Assembly (NCBI GenBank): GCA_934456295.1
Contig: CAKSHB010000002.1
Location: 1 to 64,000, forward strand
Source: an uncultured Clostridia bacterium
GTDB lineage: Bacteria > Bacillota > Clostridia > UBA1381 > UMGS1253
Direction: 5' to 3'
Length of the DNA stretch: 64,000 nucleotides
Under the pieces are notes generated by a model. It searched no databases. It worked only from the letters and a program-made list of their open reading frames with translations, and was not told the DNA's origin. This document shows positions 45,061 to 54,157 of this stretch, in pieces (position 1 is the first letter of the stretch; every line of letters begins with the position of its first letter). Made by a program: the position numbers and the translations under genes.

Positions 45061-45078
45061 TTGTTAAATTTGTAACAA
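45061..45078. promoter_or_regulatory. Rex operator of the NADH-linked hydrogenase operon
   Basis: TTGTTA-AATTTG-TAACAA is a perfect inverted repeat that meets the Rex consensus (TTGTTA, six bases, TAACAA). It lies 86 bases before hydC in the 205-base gap after the PHP gene. Rex releases its DNA when NADH/NAD+ rises, so the hydrogenase would be induced when NADH accumulates. The rest of the gap is AT-rich. Confidence 0.8.
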
Positions 45079-45163
45079 TGTGACAGCGTATGATATTAAT
45101 ATGATATTAAACCGTATGTACTACTTTTGCGGTTAAAATATAAATAACGTAGGAGGACCTAAA

Positions 45164-45652
45164 ATGAGTGAGAAAAAAGCAAGTACCTTTAAGGGTACAA
45201 AGCAGCAGGAGGAGCAGCTTTTGCAGGTTATTGAAAACCACAAAGGTCAGCCGGGAGCACTGATGCCGATACTTCAGGAGGCTCAGGAAATTTACGGTTA
45301 TCTTCCGCTTGAAGTGCAGCAGATTATTGCTGAGAAAACAGGCATTACAATGGCTGAAATTTACGGTGTTGTAACATTTTACGCACAGTTTTCGCTTTAT
45401 CCGAAGGGCGAGTACAAAATTGCAGTCTGTCTTGGTACGGCATGCTATGTAAAGGGTTCGGGAGATATTCTCGAGCGCATTAAGCAGCGCCTTGGGGTTG
45501 AAGTCGGACAGTGCAGTGCCGACGGAAAGTATTCACTTGACGCAACAAGATGTATCGGCGCATGCGGACTTGCTCCGGTATTGACTGTAAACGATGAGGT
45601 TTACGGCAGACTTACCGTAGATGATGTAGACGGTATTCTGGCGAAATATTGA
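45164..45652 (+). CDS. hydC: NuoE-like subunit of NAD-dependent [FeFe]-hydrogenase
   Basis: HydC is the small [2Fe-2S] subunit of the trimeric NAD/ferredoxin hydrogenase. An N-terminal helical bundle (about 1-80, with GALMPILQEAQEIYGYLP) precedes the thioredoxin-like domain with cluster ligands Cys 89 and 94 (C-x4-C) and Cys 130 and 134 (C-x3-C). Length 162 is standard. Naming follows the trimeric HydABC enzymes of Thermotoga and Clostridia. It is followed 4 bases later by an ATPase gene. Confidence 0.92.
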   Translation: MSEKKASTFKGTKQQEEQLLQVIENHKGQPGALMPILQEAQEIYGYLPLEVQQIIAEKTGITMAEIYGVVTFYAQFSLYPKGEYKIAVCLGTACYVKGSGDILERIKQRLGVEVGQCSADGKYSLDATRCIGACGLAPVLTVNDEVYGRLTVDDVDGILAKY

Positions 45653-45656
45653 TACC

Positions 45657-46205
45657 ATGCAGGAATTATCGCTGCATATACTTGACATAGCTCAGAATTC
45701 GGTCGCGGCAAAAGCATCGCTGATAGAAATTGTTATTGATGAAAATGAGGCAAATGATACTCTCGATATAACAATCAGGGATAACGGCTGCGGAATGGAC
45801 GAGGAAAAAGTAAAGAAAGTGCTTGACCCGTTTTATACAACAAGAACGACAAGAAAAGTCGGGCTTGGAGTACCGATGTATCGCGAGGCGGCGGTTTCGA
45901 CAGGCGGAGATTTCAGGATTGAGAGCGTTGTCGGGGAAGGCACGGCGGTGTTTGCGCGTTTTGGTTATTCGCATATAGACAGACAGCCTATGGGCGATAT
46001 CGGCAGTGTTATACATATTTTGATAACGGGAAATCCCGATATCGATTTTGTGTACAGGCATACGGTAAACGGCAGACAATTTGAGCTTGATACCCGCGAA
46101 ATAAAAAAAATTCTCGGCGGTGTTCAGGTTTCCGATATGAGCGTCGGTATATGGCTTAAAGAATATATCAGTGAAGGAATTTCAAATTTATACGGAGGTG
46201 TTTAG
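45657..46205 (+). CDS. Histidine-kinase-like ATPase embedded in hydrogenase operon
   Basis: A GHKL ATPase domain of about 105 residues: the N box has Asn 14 in ILDIAQNSVAAKA, G1 is DNGCGM (42-47), and the G2 region is GLGVPMYREAA (69-79). No histidine phospho-acceptor or membrane segment is present. The C-terminal 75 residues form a separate small region of unknown fold. It sits between the hydC and hydB genes, a placement common in Clostridia whose meaning is unknown. A regulatory kinase for the hydrogenase or its transcription is a guess. Confidence 0.82.
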   Translation: MQELSLHILDIAQNSVAAKASLIEIVIDENEANDTLDITIRDNGCGMDEEKVKKVLDPFYTTRTTRKVGLGVPMYREAAVSTGGDFRIESVVGEGTAVFARFGYSHIDRQPMGDIGSVIHILITGNPDIDFVYRHTVNGRQFELDTREIKKILGGVQVSDMSVGIWLKEYISEGISNLYGGV

Positions 46206-46208
46206 ATA

Positions 46209-46580
46209 ATGAAATCATTGGAGGAATTGGCGGCTATAAGAGAAAAGGCTTTGAGCAGTATCCATATGCGCCATGACAGAATGGACGGCATAAGAATTGT
46301 TGTCGGCATGGCAACATGCGGTATAGCAGCAGGTGCACGTCCCGTACTCAATGCATTTGTTGAGGAGGTTGGCAAAAGAAAGCTTACAGATGTTGTGGTT
46401 ACACAAACAGGCTGCATAGGTATGTGCCGTCTTGAGCCTATCGTTGAGGTTTACATGCCCGGCAAAGAAAAGGTTACATATGTAAAGCTTGATGCTGATA
46501 AAGCACGTAAGATTGTTTCTGACCATATTGTGAACGGCAAGATTTGTACAGAGTATACAATCGGTGAGGCTGACAAGTAA
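46209..46580 (+). CDS. Thioredoxin-like ferredoxin with an incomplete [2Fe-2S] motif
   Basis: A 123-residue member of the thioredoxin-like [2Fe-2S] family. The second ligand pair is present (Cys 69 and 73 in TGCIGMC). The first pair has only Cys 37, in ATCGIAAGA; Gly 42 stands where the partner cysteine would be. Cys 113 in the C-terminal tail might substitute, or the cluster may be absent. It starts only 3 bases after the ATPase gene stop. Electron transfer with HydB is the likely context. Confidence 0.82.
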   Translation: MKSLEELAAIREKALSSIHMRHDRMDGIRIVVGMATCGIAAGARPVLNAFVEEVGKRKLTDVVVTQTGCIGMCRLEPIVEVYMPGKEKVTYVKLDADKARKIVSDHIVNGKICTEYTIGEADK

Positions 46581-46638
46581 TATAAAAACAAGATATTATT
46601 CAAAAGCGTTTAAATAAAACAGAGGAGGACACAGAAAT

Positions 46639-48432
46639 ATGGATTTGTATAGAAGCCATGTGTTGGTCTGCGGCGGTACCGGTTGTACTTCGTCGGGTTC
46701 TGCAAAAATTATAGAAGAACTTAAGACACAGCTTAAGGCACAGGGAATTGATAAAGAGGTTATGGTTGTAAAGACCGGCTGTTTCGGTCTTTGCGCATTG
46801 GGTCCGATTATGGTCGTATATCCCGAAGGCGCATTTTACAGCATGGTGCAGCCCGAAGATGTAAAGGAAATCGTTGAAGAGCACCTTGTAAAGGGCAGAA
46901 TTGTAAAAAGACTGCTTTATTCGGAAACAGTGCATGAAGATGACAACATAAAGTCTTTAAATGAGGTTGATTTTTACAAAAAGCAGATGCGTATAGCGCT
47001 GCGTAACTGCGGTGTAATCAATCCCGAGAAGATTGAAGAGTACATAGCATTTGACGGATATAAAGCACTCGGCAAGGTGCTTACGGAAATGACACCCGAG
47101 CAGCTTATTGCAGAGATGAAGGCTTCGGGACTTCGCGGCCGCGGCGGCGCAGGTTTCCCGACAGGCGTAAAGTGGGAGTTTGCATCAAAATCGGTTTCGG
47201 ATCAGAAATATGTCTGTTGTAACGCCGACGAAGGCGACCCCGGCGCATTCATGGACAGAAGCGTACTTGAGGGCGACCCGCACTCGGTAATTGAGGCTAT
47301 GGCAATCGCAGGTTATGCAATCGGCGCAAACCAAGGCTATATTTATATCAGAGCTGAGTACCCGATTGCTGTTGAAAGACTCAGAATTGCAATCGGACAG
47401 GCTCGCGAATACGGCTTGCTCGGTAAAAATATTTTCGGAACAGACTTTGACTTTGACCTTGACATAAGACTTGGCGCCGGCGCATTTGTGTGCGGCGAGG
47501 AAACGGCTCTTATGACATCTATCGAAGGCAAGCGCGGTGAGCCGAGATGCCGTCCGCCTTTCCCGGCAGTAAAAGGACTTTTCGGTCAGCCTACTGTTCT
47601 TAACAATGTTGAAACATATGCAAACATTCCGGTTATTATCAATAAGGGTGCTGAATGGTTTGCATCAATCGGCACAGAAAAGAGCCATGGTACAAAGGTA
47701 TTTGCACTTGGCGGAAAAATTAACAATACAGGCCTTGTTGAGGTTCCCATGGGAACAACGCTGCGTGAAATCGTTGAGGAAATCGGCGGCGGTATTCCGA
47801 ACGGCAAGAAGTTCAAGGCTGCACAGACAGGTGGACCTTCGGGCGGATGTATTCCGGCATCACTTATTGATACACCGATTGATTATGACTCACTCATAAG
47901 CATCGGTTCAATGATGGGCTCGGGCGGACTTATTGTTATGGACGAAAATACATGTATGGTTGATATTGCAAAGTTCTTCCTTGAGTTTACGGTTGATGAG
48001 TCGTGCGGAAAATGCGCACCGTGCAGAATTGGAACAAAGAGAATGCTTGAAATTCTCGAAAAAATAACAAGAGGCACAGGAACGCTTGAAGATATAGACA
48101 GACTTGAAACTTTGTGCAACAATGTTAAGCAGTCGGCTCTGTGCGGTCTCGGACAGACGGCGCCCAATCCTATTTTAAGCACACTGCGTTACTTCAGAGA
48201 TGAATATATTGCTCACGTTGTTGACAAAAAATGTCCTGCCGGCGTATGCAAACACCTTCTCAGCTACAGCATAGACCCCGAGAAGTGCAGAGGCTGCGGA
48301 CTTTGCGCAAAACAGTGCCCTGTTGAAGCAATCAGCGGCGAAATTAAGTCGCCGTTCAGCATTAATACAACAAAATGTATTAAGTGCGGCGCTTGTGAGA
48401 GCAAATGTCCGTTTAAGGCAATTTCTAAATAA
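46639..48432 (+). CDS. hydB: NuoF-like NADH-binding subunit of the hydrogenase
   Basis: HydB binds NAD(H) and FMN and is the electron-bifurcating subunit in trimeric enzymes. N-terminal thioredoxin-like [2Fe-2S] domain: Cys 11, 16, 48, 52. Flavin and NADH sites: GRGGAGFPTG (167-176) and GAGAFVCGEETAL (279-291). The [4Fe-4S] ligands of NuoF are Cys 456, 459, 462, 502. Two more ferredoxin-type clusters end the chain: Cys 550, 553, 556, 560 and 580, 583, 586, 590. Length 597 is usual for HydB. It is preceded by GAGGAGG. Confidence 0.95.
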   Translation: MDLYRSHVLVCGGTGCTSSGSAKIIEELKTQLKAQGIDKEVMVVKTGCFGLCALGPIMVVYPEGAFYSMVQPEDVKEIVEEHLVKGRIVKRLLYSETVHEDDNIKSLNEVDFYKKQMRIALRNCGVINPEKIEEYIAFDGYKALGKVLTEMTPEQLIAEMKASGLRGRGGAGFPTGVKWEFASKSVSDQKYVCCNADEGDPGAFMDRSVLEGDPHSVIEAMAIAGYAIGANQGYIYIRAEYPIAVERLRIAIGQAREYGLLGKNIFGTDFDFDLDIRLGAGAFVCGEETALMTSIEGKRGEPRCRPPFPAVKGLFGQPTVLNNVETYANIPVIINKGAEWFASIGTEKSHGTKVFALGGKINNTGLVEVPMGTTLREIVEEIGGGIPNGKKFKAAQTGGPSGGCIPASLIDTPIDYDSLISIGSMMGSGGLIVMDENTCMVDIAKFFLEFTVDESCGKCAPCRIGTKRMLEILEKITRGTGTLEDIDRLETLCNNVKQSALCGLGQTAPNPILSTLRYFRDEYIAHVVDKKCPAGVCKHLLSYSIDPEKCRGCGLCAKQCPVEAISGEIKSPFSINTTKCIKCGACESKCPFKAISK

Positions 48433-48456
48433 AACGTCGGAAGGGAGAAAAGATAA

Positions 48457-50202
48457 ATGGAAATGGTTAATATTAAAATTAACGGCTTAGATGTAAGCGC
48501 GCCCAAAGGTTCTACAATACTTGAAGCCGCACGTCTTGCCAATATAGATATACCCACGCTCTGCTATCTGAAAGATGTAAACCAAATCGGTTCGTGCAGA
48601 ATGTGCGTAGTTGAAATAAAAGGCGCAAGAAGCCTTCAGGCTGCTTGTGTTTACCCCATAAACGAGGGTATGGAAATATTTACAAATTCACCGGTTGTTC
48701 GTTCGGCAAGAAAGACAACACTGGAGCTTATACTTTCAAATCACGATAAAAAGTGTCTGACATGCGTACGAAACAGAAATTGTGAACTTCAGAAGCTTTC
48801 GGACGAACTTGGTATCACGGAACTGCCGTATGAACCTGTTCATGAGGAGGAAAAGGCTGCAATTGACGATTTGTCACCGTCAATCGTTCGCGATAACAAT
48901 AAATGTATTCTTTGCCGCCGCTGCGTAAGCGTATGTAAGAACATACAGACAGTCGGCGTTATCGATGCAAAGGAAAGAGGTATTGCGACAAATATCGGAT
49001 GTGCATTTGATAAATCACTCAGCGAGGTTGCATGTGTAAACTGCGGTCAGTGTATAACGGCATGTCCTGTCGGTGCTCTGACAGAAAAGGACGATACGAA
49101 AAAAGTTTGGGAAGCAATCCATGATGACGACAAGTATGTTGTTGTTCAGACTGCGCCTGCTGTAAGAGCGGCTCTCGGCGAAGAATTCGGCATTGAGATG
49201 GGCAAGGCTGTAACGGGCAAAATGGTTGCGGCGCTTCGCAGACTTGGTTTCAACAAAGTATTTGATACAGATACAGGTGCCGACCTTACAATCATGGAAG
49301 AAGGCACAGAGGTAATTGACAGAATTACAAACGGCGGAAAGCTGCCTGTAATTACATCATGCAGCCCTGGCTGGGTAAAATTCTGTGAGCATAATTATCC
49401 CGAGTTTTTGGACAATCTTTCAACGGCAAAATCGCCTCATGAGATGTTTGGCGCTGTTATAAAGACATATTACGCAGAAAAACAGGGTATTGACCCCAAG
49501 AGCATTGTAAATGTATCGGTTATGCCGTGTACGGCAAAGAAGTTTGAGGCTGCAAGAGAGGAGCTTGCCAACGGTGAACTGCGCGATGTAGATGTTGTAA
49601 TCACAACGCGCGAACTTGCAAGAATGATTAAAGAAGCAGGTATTGATTTTGCGGCTTTGCCTGATGAGGAGTTTGAAAATCCGTTCGGTGCAGCTACGGG
49701 CGCAGGCGTAATTTTTGGCGCTACAGGCGGCGTTATGGAGGCTGCTCTGCGTACAGTTGCGGAGATTTTGTCCGGAGAAACTGTTCCCGAGGACAGCTAC
49801 AGTGTTGTTCGCGGAACCGATGGCATAAAGCGTGCTGAGGTTGAAATTGCAGGCAAAAAGATAAAGGCTGCCGTTGCACATGGTCTCGGCAATGCAAGAA
49901 AGCTTCTTGACGCCATAAAAGCAGGCGAGGAGAGCTATGATTTTGTTGAGATAATGGCTTGTCCCGGTGGCTGTGTAACCGGCGGCGGTCAGCCTATCGT
50001 TTCGGCAAAAACGCAGATGGATATTGATGTAAAGGCTACACGTGCAAAGGCGCTTTATGACGAGGATAAGTCGCTTCCGCTCAGAAAGTCGCATGAAAAC
50101 CCCGTTATCAAAACTCTGTATGATGAGTATTTTGAAAAGCCCGGTTCGCATAAGGCACATGAGCTTTTGCACACACATTACCATAAGAGAAATTTGTATT
50201 AA
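48457..50202 (+). CDS. hydA: Catalytic [FeFe]-hydrogenase subunit of the NAD-linked enzyme
   Basis: HydA carries the H-cluster that makes or splits H2. Clusters in order: [2Fe-2S] (Cys 36, 47, 50, 64), the His-Cys [4Fe-4S] (His 96, Cys 100, 103, 109) and two [4Fe-4S] (150, 153, 156, 160; 193, 196, 199, 203). H-cluster motifs: L1 TSCSPGW (302), L2 MPCTAKKFE (358), L3 MACPGGCVTGGGQP (502, 506). This is a group A enzyme, and with HydB and HydC it should couple NADH and ferredoxin oxidation to H2 release. Maturation genes hydE, hydF and hydG are not in the window. Length 581. Confidence 0.95.
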   Translation: MEMVNIKINGLDVSAPKGSTILEAARLANIDIPTLCYLKDVNQIGSCRMCVVEIKGARSLQAACVYPINEGMEIFTNSPVVRSARKTTLELILSNHDKKCLTCVRNRNCELQKLSDELGITELPYEPVHEEEKAAIDDLSPSIVRDNNKCILCRRCVSVCKNIQTVGVIDAKERGIATNIGCAFDKSLSEVACVNCGQCITACPVGALTEKDDTKKVWEAIHDDDKYVVVQTAPAVRAALGEEFGIEMGKAVTGKMVAALRRLGFNKVFDTDTGADLTIMEEGTEVIDRITNGGKLPVITSCSPGWVKFCEHNYPEFLDNLSTAKSPHEMFGAVIKTYYAEKQGIDPKSIVNVSVMPCTAKKFEAAREELANGELRDVDVVITTRELARMIKEAGIDFAALPDEEFENPFGAATGAGVIFGATGGVMEAALRTVAEILSGETVPEDSYSVVRGTDGIKRAEVEIAGKKIKAAVAHGLGNARKLLDAIKAGEESYDFVEIMACPGGCVTGGGQPIVSAKTQMDIDVKATRAKALYDEDKSLPLRKSHENPVIKTLYDEYFEKPGSHKAHELLHTHYHKRNLY

Positions 50203-50223
50203 TTTTTGTATAAAAAGATGTAT

Positions 50224-50253
50224 GAGAGGCGGAATAAAAACCGTCTCTCTTTT
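50224..50253 (+). terminator. Rho-independent terminator after hydA
   Basis: GAGAGGCGG (50224-50232) pairs with CCGTCTCTC (50241-50249), one G-U pair, followed by T to 50254. Confidence 0.88.
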
Positions 50254-50316
50254 TATATTAGAATGATAAATAAATTCGGCAATTATAAAAAATATTGGGC
50301 ACACCCCTTTTATTTT

Positions 50317-50345
50317 TTGCTGAAATGATGTATTATATATATAGT
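50317..50345 (+). promoter_or_regulatory. Candidate sigma-A promoter of pcrA
   Basis: TTGCTG (50317-50322), 17 bases, TATAGT (50340-50345). No LexA box is evident nearby. Confidence 0.5.
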
Positions 50346-50389
50346 CTGCATTGATGCGGATGATTGAACCGAGGGAGGAAAAGACGAAA

Positions 50390-52642
50390 ATGAACGAGGT
50401 TTCACAAAATTTATATGAAAAACTCAACTCGATGCAGAAAAAAGCAGTTATGCATACTGAGGGACCGCTGCTGATACTGGCAGGCGCAGGGAGCGGAAAA
50501 ACCACTGTGCTCGTCAACAGAATAGCATATTTGCTTACACAAAAAAATGTTCGTCCTTATAATATACTTGCAATAACGTTTACAAATAAGGCAGCAAATG
50601 AAATGAAGAGCCGCGTTGAGGAAATATTCGGCGAAGGAGCGGGCGATATGTGGATATCGACCTTTCATTCAATGTGCGTAAAAATTCTGCGCCGATATAT
50701 AACAAGAATAGGATATGACAGCAGTTTTGTTATTTATGACTCGGCAGATTCGCAGACGGTAATAAAGGATTGCCTTAAGCAATATAATTTGTCGGATACA
50801 AATTTTAAACCACGCAGCGTTCTTGCCGAAATAAGCAATGCGAAAGATGATCTCATTGACCCGCAGGAGTTTGAAAAGATGTATGCCGGCGACTTTCGTA
50901 TGAGCAAAATCTCGAAGCTGTATGCAACATATCAAAACATATTAAAAGCAAATAATGCGCTTGATTTTGATGATATAATTGTAAAAACAATACAGCTTTT
51001 TGAGGAAAATCCTGATGTGCTGGAATATTATCAGAAAAAATTTCATTATATTATGGTTGATGAGTATCAGGACACAAATAACGCACAGTATCGTCTTGTG
51101 TCGCTGTTGTCGGCAGCGCGCAGAAACTTATGCGTTGTTGGCGACGATGACCAGAGCATTTATAAATTCAGAGGGGCAAATATACGCAATATTCTCGATT
51201 TTGAGCATGAATTTCCCGATGCCGAGGTTATTAAGCTGGAACAGAATTACCGTTCGACCCAAACTATTTTAAACGCCGCAAATGATGTTATATCAAATAA
51301 TCGCAAGCGTAAGGGCAAAAGGCTTTGGACGGGAGGCGCAGAGGGCGATAAAATTTATTTCTACGATGCGGAAAATGAACACGACGAAGGAAAGTTTATC
51401 GCACGTGAGATTGATCGCTTGGTGTCCGAGAGAAACCGCAGCTTTAATGATTTTGTTATTCTGTACAGAACAAATGCGCAGTCACGTGTGCTTGAAGAAA
51501 TGCTGCTGCGTCAGGGAATACCGTATAGAGTTCTTGCGGGACTGAGGTTTTATGACAGAAAAGAAATCAAGGATATTATCGCATATTTGCGCGTAATACA
51601 TAACTCGTCAGACAGTGTAAGCCTGAGAAGGATTATAAATGAGCCGAAAAGAGGAATCGGAAATACTACGCTTTCGCATGCGCAGGATATTGCAGAGAGT
51701 ATAAATTCAAGCATGTATGATGTGATATGCGATGCAAACCTGTATTCGGAACTTAGCCGTGCCGCTGTAAAGCTGAAAGAGTTTACAGCAATGATTGACA
51801 CACTGAGGCATGCGCAGAAAAGTATGAAGCTGACAGACTTTGTGGATTTTGTGCTCGAAAGAACATCATACAGACAGTCGCTCGTGCTTGAAAATTCGAT
51901 TGAGGCACAAAGCAGGCTCGAAAATCTCGACGAGTTTATGTCAGTCGTAAAGGAATATGAAGCAACCGCGGAAGAACCGTCGCTGGCAGATTTTTTGGAG
52001 AATGTGTCGCTTGTTGCCGATATTGATAATTATGATGAAGAACAGCCGACAGTCGTACTTATGACAATCCATTCGGCGAAAGGACTTGAGTTTCCGATTG
52101 TGTTCATTGCAGGAATGGAAGAGGGGCTATTTCCCGGGACGCGTTCGATGCTTGATATGGAGGAAATTGAGGAAGAAAGAAGACTGTGTTATGTTGCAAT
52201 AACGCGTGCAAAGGAAATTTTGTATATAACAAAAGCTCAGATGCGAATGTTGTTCGGACAGACATCATATCCGCAGGTATCGCGCTTTGTGAGAGAAATT
52301 CCGCAGGAACTTATAATGGAGTTTGGGACAAAAAAACGAAAGGCAGCTGCGTCATCTTCATTCGGACACGGAAACGGAGGAGGCAAAATACATACAAAAG
52401 TTTCAAAAGAGTATGATGCAATGTCAAAAGCTAACCTGTTTTCGGCGTTTGATGTGCGTAAAAATACTTCTGCCGCAAGCATAGATTATTCTGCCGGAGA
52501 TACGGTTATGCATAAAAAATTCGGCAGGGGAAAGGTTTTGTCGGTAACTCCGCTCGGAAATGACAGCAAAGTTCAGGTACAGTTTGAAAACGGCGATGTT
52601 AAAAACCTGATGGCAATGTTTGCAAATCTGAAAAAAGTGTGA
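50390..52642 (+). CDS. pcrA: ATP-dependent DNA helicase PcrA/UvrD
   Basis: A superfamily 1A 3'-5' helicase for repair and plasmid or chromosome replication. Walker A AGAGSGKTT is near residues 31-39; VDEYQDTN (Walker B), GDDDQSIYKFRGA, EQNYRST, MTIHSAKGLEF and VAITRA follow in order. The C-terminal region ends with a tudor-like segment (AGDTVMHKKFGRGKVLSV), typical of PcrA. ATG 50390 with GGGAGG upstream is the start; an earlier in-frame ATG at 50351 precedes that site. Length 750. Confidence 0.96.
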   Translation: MNEVSQNLYEKLNSMQKKAVMHTEGPLLILAGAGSGKTTVLVNRIAYLLTQKNVRPYNILAITFTNKAANEMKSRVEEIFGEGAGDMWISTFHSMCVKILRRYITRIGYDSSFVIYDSADSQTVIKDCLKQYNLSDTNFKPRSVLAEISNAKDDLIDPQEFEKMYAGDFRMSKISKLYATYQNILKANNALDFDDIIVKTIQLFEENPDVLEYYQKKFHYIMVDEYQDTNNAQYRLVSLLSAARRNLCVVGDDDQSIYKFRGANIRNILDFEHEFPDAEVIKLEQNYRSTQTILNAANDVISNNRKRKGKRLWTGGAEGDKIYFYDAENEHDEGKFIAREIDRLVSERNRSFNDFVILYRTNAQSRVLEEMLLRQGIPYRVLAGLRFYDRKEIKDIIAYLRVIHNSSDSVSLRRIINEPKRGIGNTTLSHAQDIAESINSSMYDVICDANLYSELSRAAVKLKEFTAMIDTLRHAQKSMKLTDFVDFVLERTSYRQSLVLENSIEAQSRLENLDEFMSVVKEYEATAEEPSLADFLENVSLVADIDNYDEEQPTVVLMTIHSAKGLEFPIVFIAGMEEGLFPGTRSMLDMEEIEEERRLCYVAITRAKEILYITKAQMRMLFGQTSYPQVSRFVREIPQELIMEFGTKKRKAAASSSFGHGNGGGKIHTKVSKEYDAMSKANLFSAFDVRKNTSAASIDYSAGDTVMHKKFGRGKVLSVTPLGNDSKVQVQFENGDVKNLMAMFANLKKV

Positions 52643-52691
52643 TACAATATGAAAAACGTTTTTATAAAATAAAGAAAAGGCGATGGTCAGT

Positions 52692-54131
52692 ATGAAAAGA
52701 GAAAATTTAACTATGCTTACGGACTTTTATGAGTTCACAATGGCAAACGGATATCTTGAGCATGGTTTCGGCGATAAAATAGCTTATTTTGATATGTTTT
52801 TTCGCAAAGTGCCCGATGACGGCGGATATGCAATAATGGTGGGTGTTGAACAGCTGATAGAATATCTTGAAGATTTACACTTCGGTGATGAGGATATTGA
52901 ATATCTGCGTGCAAAAGGAATGTTTTGCGAAGAGTTTTTAGAATATCTCAAAAACTTTGAGTTTAAATGCGATGTATGGGCAATTCCCGAAGGAATGCCG
53001 ATTTTTCCGGGCGAGCCGATTGTTACGGTAAGAGGTCCTGTTATACAGGCGCAGTTTGTTGAAACGATGATACTTCTTACAGTAAATCACCAGAGCCTTA
53101 TTGCAACAAAGGCAAACAGGATAGTACGTGCTGCTGCGGGCAGACCGATAATGGAGTTTGGCTCAAGACGCGCCCAGGGATATAATGCAGCAATTATGGG
53201 CGCGCGCGCGGCATATATAGCAGGCTGTGCAGGAACAGCATGCGCAATTGCCGAAAGAAAGTACGGTGTACCGGCACTCGGAACGATGGCACATAGCTGG
53301 ATACAGCTTTTTGATAACGAATATGACGCTTTTGTGGCATATGCAAAAACTTATCCGAATGATTGCACCTTGCTTGTTGATACGTATAACGTTTTAAAAA
53401 GCGGTATACCGAATGCGATAAAAGTATTTAAAGAAGTGCTTTTGCCGAAGGGTTTCAGACCGAAGGGCATACGGATTGACAGCGGAGACATAACATATTT
53501 ATCGAAAAAAGCGCGTAAAATGCTTGATGAGGCAGGGTTTGAGGACTGCGGCATTGTAGCGTCAAACTCTCTTGATGAATTTATAATAAGAGATACGCTT
53601 ATGCAGGGAGCGCAGATAAATTCCTTCGGTGTCGGAGAAAGACTTATAACATCAAGCTCCGAACCGGTTTTCGGCGGTGTTTATAAGGTTGCGGCAGTCG
53701 AAGAGAACGGAGAAATTGTGCCGAAAATTAAACTGAGTGAAAATGTGAGCAAAATTACCACGCCTTGCTTTAAACAGGTATACAGACTGTTTTCGAGAGA
53801 AAATGATAAAGCTATAGCTGATGTAATCACTCTTCACGGTGAAAAAATCAATGATAATGAGCCGTATGAAATATTTGATCCGGAGCATGTATGGAAGAGG
53901 AAAATTGTTGATAATTTTTATGCCAAACCAATTCTCACAAAGATATTTGAAAACGGTAAATGCATATATAAATCACCATCTATAGAAGAAATAAAATCCT
54001 TCTGTAAAGAGCAGGTTGACACGCTTTGGGACGAAGTTAAGCGTTTTGAAAACCCGCATAACTATTATGTTGATTTATCACAGAGTTTGTGGGATATAAA
54101 AAATGAATTGCTTAAAAAGTATTCCAAATAA
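52692..54131 (+). CDS. pncB: Nicotinate phosphoribosyltransferase
   Basis: The enzyme joins nicotinate to PRPP, giving nicotinate mononucleotide in NAD salvage. The NLTMLTDFYEFTMANGYLEHG start, the EFGSRRAQGYNAA block and RIDSGDITYLSKKAR are family features. The length of 479 residues suits the long bacterial type. ATG 52692 is chosen because AAAAGG lies about 11 bases upstream; ATG 52683 would be only 2 bases from it. This fits a cell in which NAD pools matter for the redox system encoded nearby, but no direct link is shown. Confidence 0.93.
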   Translation: MKRENLTMLTDFYEFTMANGYLEHGFGDKIAYFDMFFRKVPDDGGYAIMVGVEQLIEYLEDLHFGDEDIEYLRAKGMFCEEFLEYLKNFEFKCDVWAIPEGMPIFPGEPIVTVRGPVIQAQFVETMILLTVNHQSLIATKANRIVRAAAGRPIMEFGSRRAQGYNAAIMGARAAYIAGCAGTACAIAERKYGVPALGTMAHSWIQLFDNEYDAFVAYAKTYPNDCTLLVDTYNVLKSGIPNAIKVFKEVLLPKGFRPKGIRIDSGDITYLSKKARKMLDEAGFEDCGIVASNSLDEFIIRDTLMQGAQINSFGVGERLITSSSEPVFGGVYKVAAVEENGEIVPKIKLSENVSKITTPCFKQVYRLFSRENDKAIADVITLHGEKINDNEPYEIFDPEHVWKRKIVDNFYAKPILTKIFENGKCIYKSPSIEEIKSFCKEQVDTLWDEVKRFENPHNYYVDLSQSLWDIKNELLKKYSK

Positions 54132-54157
54132 AAATTAATTTTGAAACGGGGAGCATT

